DNA from: CAVSUZ01 sp963791885
GTDB taxonomy: Bacteria; Pseudomonadota; Alphaproteobacteria; Acetobacterales; Acetobacteraceae
Length of the DNA: 64,000 nucleotides
Reading direction: 5' to 3'
Assembly: GCA_963791885.1 (NCBI GenBank)
Contig: CAWBUL010000004.1
Location: forward strand, 1,612,001 to 1,676,000
In this document: positions 59,985 to 64,000 of the stretch, piece by piece
Numbering within the stretch: position 1 is the first letter of the stretch
Layout: every line of letters begins with the position of its first letter
Translations under genes and position numbers: made by a program
Notes under the pieces: generated by a model
Database searches by the model: none
What the model saw: the letters and a program-made list of their open reading frames with translations, nothing else
What the model was told of the DNA's origin: nothing

Positions 59985-60655
59985 GCGGCACAGAGCATGT
60001 CCGCGCGGTCCGCGGCCTCGTTCAGGGCCGCGACGATGTGCGCCAGCGCAGGCTGCCATTCCTCCCGCCCGACGGGGATCGCGGCGCCGCAAACGACAAC
60101 GCCGCGTCCGAACGGCAGCGGGATGATCATGCGGTCCCAGCTTCGCATCGTGATGTGGCGGGTGGTCTGAGCGGCGCAGGGGATAACGGCGGCGCCGCTG
60201 AGGGCTGCCACTTGCGCCACACCCGGCGCGGCCTGCCGGCGGGGCCCGCGCGGGCCATCGGGGATGATCACGACATGCTCGCCGCGGGCGAGTGCCGCGG
60301 TCAGGGTGCGAAACGCTCCCGCTCCGCCTTTGCTGGAGGAACCGGCGATCAGGCTCATGCCAAAGAACTGCAGCACGTAGCCGATCAGTTGACCGTCCCG
60401 GTGGCGGCTGACCAGCGTGTTCACCGTGGCGGGGCGTGCGCCGGGGATGCTCCAGGCCATTCGCCAGAGCGGAACAGCGACGGCGATGCGCTCGTGCCAG
60501 ATGGCGATGACGGCCGAGCGGCCGCGGGCGAAGGGGGCGACGTTGTCTTCCCCTTCGAACCGCCAGCGTGTCGTGCGGAGGGCGATCATGAGATAGAACG
60601 CGGCGAGACGCGCAATGGCGGCTTGGGTGAGCGGATGGCGCATCAGGCGCTTCAT
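59981..60655 (-). CDS. Lysophospholipid acyltransferase-family protein (DUF374)
   Basis: 224 residues from ATG 60653-60655 (MKRLMRHPLTQAAIARLAAF). DUF374 landmarks: AVIAIWHERIAVAVPLWRM (the HxxxxD-like motif reads WHERIA), VNTLVSRHRDGQLIGYVLQFFGMSLIAGSSSKGGAGAFRTL, VVIIPDGPRGPRRQAAPGVAQVAALSGAAVIPC. Often encoded next to waaA; a role in lipid A acylation or transport is inferred. In-frame codons upstream to 60838 are antisense to the HAD gene and excluded. Confidence 0.88.
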   Translation of the reverse strand: MKRLMRHPLTQAAIARLAAFYLMIALRTTRWRFEGEDNVAPFARGRSAVIAIWHERIAVAVPLWRMAWSIPGARPATVNTLVSRHRDGQLIGYVLQFFGMSLIAGSSSKGGAGAFRTLTAALARGEHVVIIPDGPRGPRRQAAPGVAQVAALSGAAVIPCAAQTTRHITMRSWDRMIIPLPFGRGVVVCGAAIPVGREEWQPALAHIVAALNEAADRADMLCAA

Positions 60656-60702
60656 GCGCACGCTGCTAGCATGGGCGTGACGGAGCGGGGAGGGAGGCGG
60701 GC

Positions 60703-61410
60703 ATGAAACAGCCGGTGGTGATTGTGTTCGACACGTTCGGCACGGTGGTGGACTGGCGGGGGAGCCTGATCGCGGAGCTGACGGCGTTTGGGCGCGAGAA
60801 GGGCATCCGTGCGGATTGGACCGCGCTGGTGGATGCATGGCGTCGCGCCTACCACCCGTCGATGCAGCGTGTGCGCAGCGGCGAACTGCCGTGGACCAAG
60901 CTGGATGCGCTGCACCGGATGTCGCTGGACCGGCTGATCGAGGAGTTCGGTGTTGCGGGGCTGAGTGAGGAAGACCGGGCGCACATCAACCTCGGCTGGC
61001 ACCGATTGAATCCGTGGCCGGATTCGGTGCCGGGGCTGTTGCGGCTCAAGACGCGCTACATCATCGGGCCGCTGTCGAACGGCAATGTGTCGCTGCTGAC
61101 GAACATGGCGAAGCACGCGGGGTTGCCGTGGGACATGGTGTTCGGATCGGATCTGTTCGGGCACTTCAAACCGGACCCGGAGACGTATCTGGGCGCGGCG
61201 CGGCTGATGGATTTGGAGCCGGGGCAGATGATGATGGCCGCGGCGCATAACGGGGACCTGGCGGCGGCCCGGAAGCAGGGGCTGATGACGGCGTTCTTTC
61301 CTCGGCCGAGTGAGTACGGGCCGCATCAGGAGCGCGATTACGAGGCGGAGCAGGATTGGGACGTGGTGGCGCGGGATATTGAGGATATGGCGGGGAAGCT
61401 GGGGGTTTAG
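60703..61410 (+). CDS. Haloacid dehalogenase type II (HAD family)
   Basis: 235 residues. Nucleophile Asp in IVFDTFGTVVDWRGSL (the variant FDTFGT is typical of type II 2-haloacid dehalogenases), IIGPLSNGNVSLL (motif II, Ser-Asn), FKPDPETYLGAARLM (Lys) and MMAAAHNGDLAAARKQGL (acidic motif, with HNGD). Hydrolyses a C-halogen or possibly another carboxylate-linked bond. Divergent from the acyltransferase gene; the hairpin repeat follows its stop by 11 bp. Confidence 0.88.
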   Translation: MKQPVVIVFDTFGTVVDWRGSLIAELTAFGREKGIRADWTALVDAWRRAYHPSMQRVRSGELPWTKLDALHRMSLDRLIEEFGVAGLSEEDRAHINLGWHRLNPWPDSVPGLLRLKTRYIIGPLSNGNVSLLTNMAKHAGLPWDMVFGSDLFGHFKPDPETYLGAARLMDLEPGQMMMAAAHNGDLAAARKQGLMTAFFPRPSEYGPHQERDYEAEQDWDVVARDIEDMAGKLGV

Positions 61411-61421
61411 GGGTTTGTTCG

Positions 61422-61470
61422 AGAGCAGGATTCACGCGCTTCTGCCTGCGGCCTCGCGCGATCCTGCTCT
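61422..61470. repeat. Hairpin element copy with compensatory stem changes
   Basis: AGAGCAGGAT...ATCCTGCTCT arms with inner ttcaCGCGc/ctCGCGcg, flanked by GTTC/GAAC. Relative to the 18-kb array (in reverse orientation), two stem bases differ and both partners changed with them (GA/TC to AG/CT). It also shares the GTTCGAGAGC left flank. It sits between the convergent HAD and vapC genes; its right arm overlaps the vapC stop by two bases. Confidence 0.8.
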
Positions 61471-61855
61471 ATGACGAACAAAGAATCGTCTGGACTGGAT
61501 ATTTAGCGGCGTGGCTGTCCTCCGAGAGGAACACGGCATTTTCCGTGATGGCCTGGGCGATCAGCAGATGATCGAAGGGATCGCGGTGGTGCATCGGCAG
61601 CTTGGCGAGGGCCAGCAGATGCCCTGGGGTGATTCCGAGGATGACGAAGCCTTCGTGCTTCGCGGCGTCCATGATCGCGTCGAGGTCGGCGTGGAGTTTG
61701 CCGACGCGGAGCTTCACCGCAATCTCCCACAGAGAGGCGATGCTGACGAGGACGTCGTTGGCTGGATCCTCGATCAGCCCACGCGTGCGGGGGCCGAGCT
61801 GAGGGTCGTCAGCGAGCCACCAGAGCAGCGCGTGAGTGTCGAGTAGGAGTTTCAC
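61469..61855 (-). CDS. vapC: PIN-domain toxin VapC
   Basis: 128 residues. PIN nuclease with the four acidic residues placed as in VapC: LLLDTHALLWWLADDPQL (Asp), SIASLWEIAVKLRVGKL (Glu), MHHRDPFDHLLIAQAI (Asp), and FLSEDSHAAKYP (Asp). It would cleave RNA, often initiator tRNA, when freed. Overlaps the antitoxin stop by 4 bp. Confidence 0.92.
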   Translation of the reverse strand: MKLLLDTHALLWWLADDPQLGPRTRGLIEDPANDVLVSIASLWEIAVKLRVGKLHADLDAIMDAAKHEGFVILGITPGHLLALAKLPMHHRDPFDHLLIAQAITENAVFLSEDSHAAKYPVQTILCSS

Positions 61856-62118
61856 CCCTCCATGGCCGCGAGGAGCTCCGGCGGCAGCGTGTCGAAATCG
61901 GGTGCCATGTGGATCTTGCCGCGGAGAGCCCCGGGTTGGCGGCGGGGGCGGTTGGCGACCGAGGGTGGGCGGATTTCAGCGATAACCTCGTTGTGCGAGG
62001 TGATGAGAAAGGTTGCGCCCTGGCGTGCCTGGCGGAGGAGGCCGGGCAGGTTGGCGCGGAACTCGCGGACGCCGATGCGTTTGGGGGTGTCAATCACGTC
62101 GTCGTCGGCGGTGGCCAT
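61852..62118 (-). CDS. vapB: Phd/YefM-type antitoxin (VapB)
   Basis: 88 residues from ATG 62116-62118. PKRIGVREFRANLPGLLRQARQGATFLITSHNEVIAEIRPP is the Phd/YefM DNA-binding fold; the basic, Pro-rich tail (RPRRQPGALRGKIHMAPDFDTLPPELLAAME) should wrap the toxin. Neutralises VapC and represses the pair. A perfect palindrome lies 13 bp upstream. Confidence 0.9.
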   Translation of the reverse strand: MATADDDVIDTPKRIGVREFRANLPGLLRQARQGATFLITSHNEVIAEIRPPSVANRPRRQPGALRGKIHMAPDFDTLPPELLAAMEG

Positions 62119-62130
62119 CGGGTGCTCCAG

Positions 62131-62151
62131 GTGTACGCAGGCAGTGTACAC
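62131..62151. promoter_or_regulatory. VapBC operator palindrome
   Basis: GTGTAC-GCAGGCAGT-GTACAC, a perfect 6-bp inverted repeat with a 9-bp spacer, 13 bp upstream of the vapB start. The position fits autoregulation by the VapB-VapC complex. Confidence 0.65.
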
Positions 62152-62230
62152 AGATAGAGGGTGGTGAAGGCGAAATCCAGGGAATATCGATGGGGCGGGC
62201 GGGACGTACCGCCAGGGCAGGAGACAATTC

Positions 62231-63043
62231 ATGACGACCGTGGTGATCACCGGGGCTGGGGGAAATATCGGCACGAAATTGCGCCAGCATTTCGAGGACC
62301 TGAGCTGGACATTGAAGCTGCTGGATGCGCGGGCGCCGGATAAGGCGGTGCAGGTCGCCGATCTGTCGGTGTGGGATGACGGCTGGGCCAGTGCGTTCCG
62401 GGCTGCGGACGCGGTGGTGCACCTCGCCGCAAATCCGAGCCCGCGCACAAGTTGGGACAGCGCCGTGCGGCTCAATTTTGACCTGACGATGAACGTGTAT
62501 GAGGCGGCGGCTCGGGGCGGGGCGAAACGGCTGATCTTCGCGAGTTCCAACTGGGTCGTTGCCGGGCATCGGTTCGAGGATTGGCCGATCACGCCGGATG
62601 TCTCGCCCTATCCGGTCAATCCATATGGCGTATCGAAGCTGGTCGGCGAGCGGATGGGCAAATCGTACAGCGAGCGGTGGGGACTGTCGGTGATCTGCTT
62701 CCGCATCGGCTACTGCCAGCGCGGCGATAATCAGCCCGGCACGCATATGGGCTGGGGGTTGTGGGGCCAGCAGATGTGGTTGTCGGATCGCGATCTGTGC
62801 CAGGCCTTCGAAAAAGCGGTCATGGCGCCGGCGGGCGTGCGTTTCGCGGTGCTGAACCTGATGTCGCAGAACGCGGGAATGCGCTGGGACCTTGAGCCGA
62901 CGCGCGCAGCGATCGGTTACGAGCCTCGGGATCAATCCGTTCCGCAGGAAACCGACGAATTGCGTCTTGCGACCGAGGCGTCACGCGGTGCGCGGCGGCT
63001 GGTGGAAAACACGGAAGAATTCATTCAGGAGCGTCGCTGGTGA
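62231..63043 (+). CDS. NAD-dependent epimerase/dehydratase, uronate-dehydrogenase-like
   Basis: 270 residues. VITGAGGNIGTKL is the NAD glycine motif, HLAANPSPRTSW follows, and the catalytic YxxxK is YGVSKLVGERMG with SSNWVV supplying the Ser. Short length and features such as CQRGDNQPGTH match uronate (hexuronate) dehydrogenase, which oxidises a uronic acid to an aldarolactone. The next gene, overlapping by 4 bp, is an SMP-30-type lactonase that would open such a lactone, which supports the call. ATG 62231 follows AGGAGACAATTC. Confidence 0.85.
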   Translation: MTTVVITGAGGNIGTKLRQHFEDLSWTLKLLDARAPDKAVQVADLSVWDDGWASAFRAADAVVHLAANPSPRTSWDSAVRLNFDLTMNVYEAAARGGAKRLIFASSNWVVAGHRFEDWPITPDVSPYPVNPYGVSKLVGERMGKSYSERWGLSVICFRIGYCQRGDNQPGTHMGWGLWGQQMWLSDRDLCQAFEKAVMAPAGVRFAVLNLMSQNAGMRWDLEPTRAAIGYEPRDQSVPQETDELRLATEASRGARRLVENTEEFIQERRW

Positions 63044-63913
63044 GCGAAGCGAATTGCGTCCTCGACGCGAAGGCCACGCTGGGCGAGGGCGCTGCGTGGT
63101 CCGTGCGCACGCAGCGGCTGTTCTGGGTGGATATCCAGGCGCCGGCGCTGCACGAATTCGATCCTGCGGCCGGCAAGGACCGGCAATGGGCGATGCCGGA
63201 GCCAATCGGCACGATGGCGCTGGCGGATGGCGGGCGGGTCGTGGTCGCGCTGGCCTCGGGCCTCGCCTGGTTCGACCTGGCGACGGAAAAGCTGGAGCGC
63301 TTCCTGCCAATCGAGGCGGATAACGATGCATCGCGGCTGAATGACGGGCGGTGCGATCGGCAGGGGCGGCTGTGGGTCGGATCGATGCGGCGGGGTGAGG
63401 CGAAGCATCCGGGCGTGCTGTATCGCTGTAACGGCACGCGGGCCGAGCCGGTGCTGCGCGACATCACGGTGCCGAATTGCACCTGCTTCAGTCCGGACGG
63501 GCGGACGATGTATTTCACCGATACGCCGACGGGGATCATCCGCACGTTCGATCTGGATCCGGCGACAGGCGCGCTGAGCAATGAGCGCGGGTTCGCGAAC
63601 TCTGCCGGAGGGTACGGGGAATCCGGACGGTGCAACGGTGGATGCCGAAGGCGGCGTGTGGGTGGCGCATTGGGGCGGCGGGCGGGTGTCTCGGTTCCGT
63701 CCCGACGGCACGTATGAGCGCAGCATCACCTTGGCCGCGCCACGGGTGACATGTCCGGCCTTCGGCGGACCGGATCTGGATACGCTGTTCATCACCACGG
63801 CGCGGACGGGGCTCGATGAGGCGGCGCTGGCGAAGGCTCCGCAGTCCGGCGGGCTGTTCGCGGTGAAGCCCGGCGTGCGGGGGATCGAGGAGCCCCGTTT
63901 CCGGCCGGATTGA
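63040..63913 (+). pseudogene. SMP-30/gluconolactonase family protein, 1-nt frameshift
   Basis: About 290 residues when corrected, a six-bladed beta-propeller lactonase. GTG 63040 overlaps the upstream stop. LGEGAAWSVRTQRLFWVDI (metal Glu), SRLNDGRCDRQGRLWVGSM (metal Asn), then RTFDLDPATGALSNERGFA. An extra A at 63598-63599 shifts the frame. The other frame continues TLPEGTGNPDGATVDAEGGVWVAHWGGGRVSRFRPDG (metal Asp region) to 63913. Would hydrolyse the aldarolactone made by its partner enzyme. Confidence 0.85.
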
Positions 63914-63961
63914 CCGTGTGGTGGGCGCGCCGGAGAGTGTGGGCGCCGTGGGAGAGAAACG

Positions 63962-64000
63962 ATGGACCTGGGCTTCACCGAGGACGAACGCGCGTTCCGC
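63962..64000 (+). CDS. Acyl-CoA dehydrogenase, first 13 codons
   Basis: MDLGFTEDERAFR, opening at ATG 63962 behind GGGAGAGAAAC and running off the right edge. The sequence pattern is a typical acyl-CoA dehydrogenase N-terminus (xxFTxExxxFR). Too short for more. Confidence 0.6.
   Translation, partial: MDLGFTEDERAFR

Noticed and set aside
1..64000. tRNA or rRNA genes
   Set aside because: I saw no cloverleaf-like or rRNA-like sequence in any intergenic gap; a tRNAscan run would settle this.

Overview
The window is GC-rich, densely packed alphaproteobacterial DNA. The family set points to Rhodospirillales, probably Acetobacteraceae (inference): AddA/AddB, Coq7 next to DsbB, a ChpT-like protein, DUF3553, LolA, a MlaC/HpnM-type protein and many CoA-transferase III, SDR and TRAP genes. 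I see no rRNA, tRNA, prophage, insertion sequence or CRISPR array.

Layout. 1-4125: addA (5' part only) and addB. 4.2-5.0 kb: a TumA/TumE-type toxin-antitoxin pair with a palindromic operator. 5.0-13.4 kb: acyl-CoA and small-molecule metabolism (CoA-transferase, acyl-CoA ligase, ketopantoate-reductase-like and inositol-dehydrogenase-like enzymes, a PDZ protein, an SDR and a binding protein). 13.4-19.3 kb: envelope and cofactor genes (coq7, dsbB, GST, outer-membrane factor, lolA, cobalamin adenosyltransferase, mlaC-like). 19.4-27.8 kb: sulfotransferase, class III alcohol dehydrogenase, GST, then a five-gene catabolic operon. 27.9-34.1 kb: a PEP-CTERM protein, a ThiF-nitroreductase fusion, then an acyl-CoA dehydrogenase coupled to OppD/OppF ATPases. 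34.2-42.7 kb: Cys-rich secreted protein, MFS pumps, tyrosinase, a 2-hydroxyglutarate-oxidase-like flavoprotein, an aldose epimerase. 42.9-51.6 kb: BTAD/TPR regulator, moaA, DUF3553 and a chemotaxis operon (ChpT-like, cheA, cheW, cheY, cheB, cheR). 51.6-57.7 kb: TRAP transporter, MFS and amidohydrolase. 57.8-60.7 kb: lpxK-waaA-acyltransferase. 60.7-64 kb: HAD dehalogenase, VapBC, a sugar-acid oxidation pair and the first codons of an acyl-CoA dehydrogenase.

Noncoding signals stand out. (1) A hairpin element of about 48 bp occurs as seven tandem copies with a 61-bp period (18174-18586) and as single copies at 34144 and 61422. All three loci lie between convergent genes, and the third copy carries compensatory stem changes. 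(2) A separate family of 55-56 bp elements bounded by GTCTC and GAGAC occurs five times in two intergenic regions (40.4-40.6 and 54.5-54.8 kb), each upstream of a transporter gene. (3) Palindromic operator candidates sit before tumE, before vapB and between a divergent MFS/amidohydrolase pair.

A caution: at least nine otherwise intact conserved genes are broken by a single-base indel, and one of these also carries a 16-bp tandem duplication. Most of the one-base changes look like an extra copy of a neighbouring base, which fits residual sequencing error at least as well as gene decay. Those genes are called as composites with the lesion position given.
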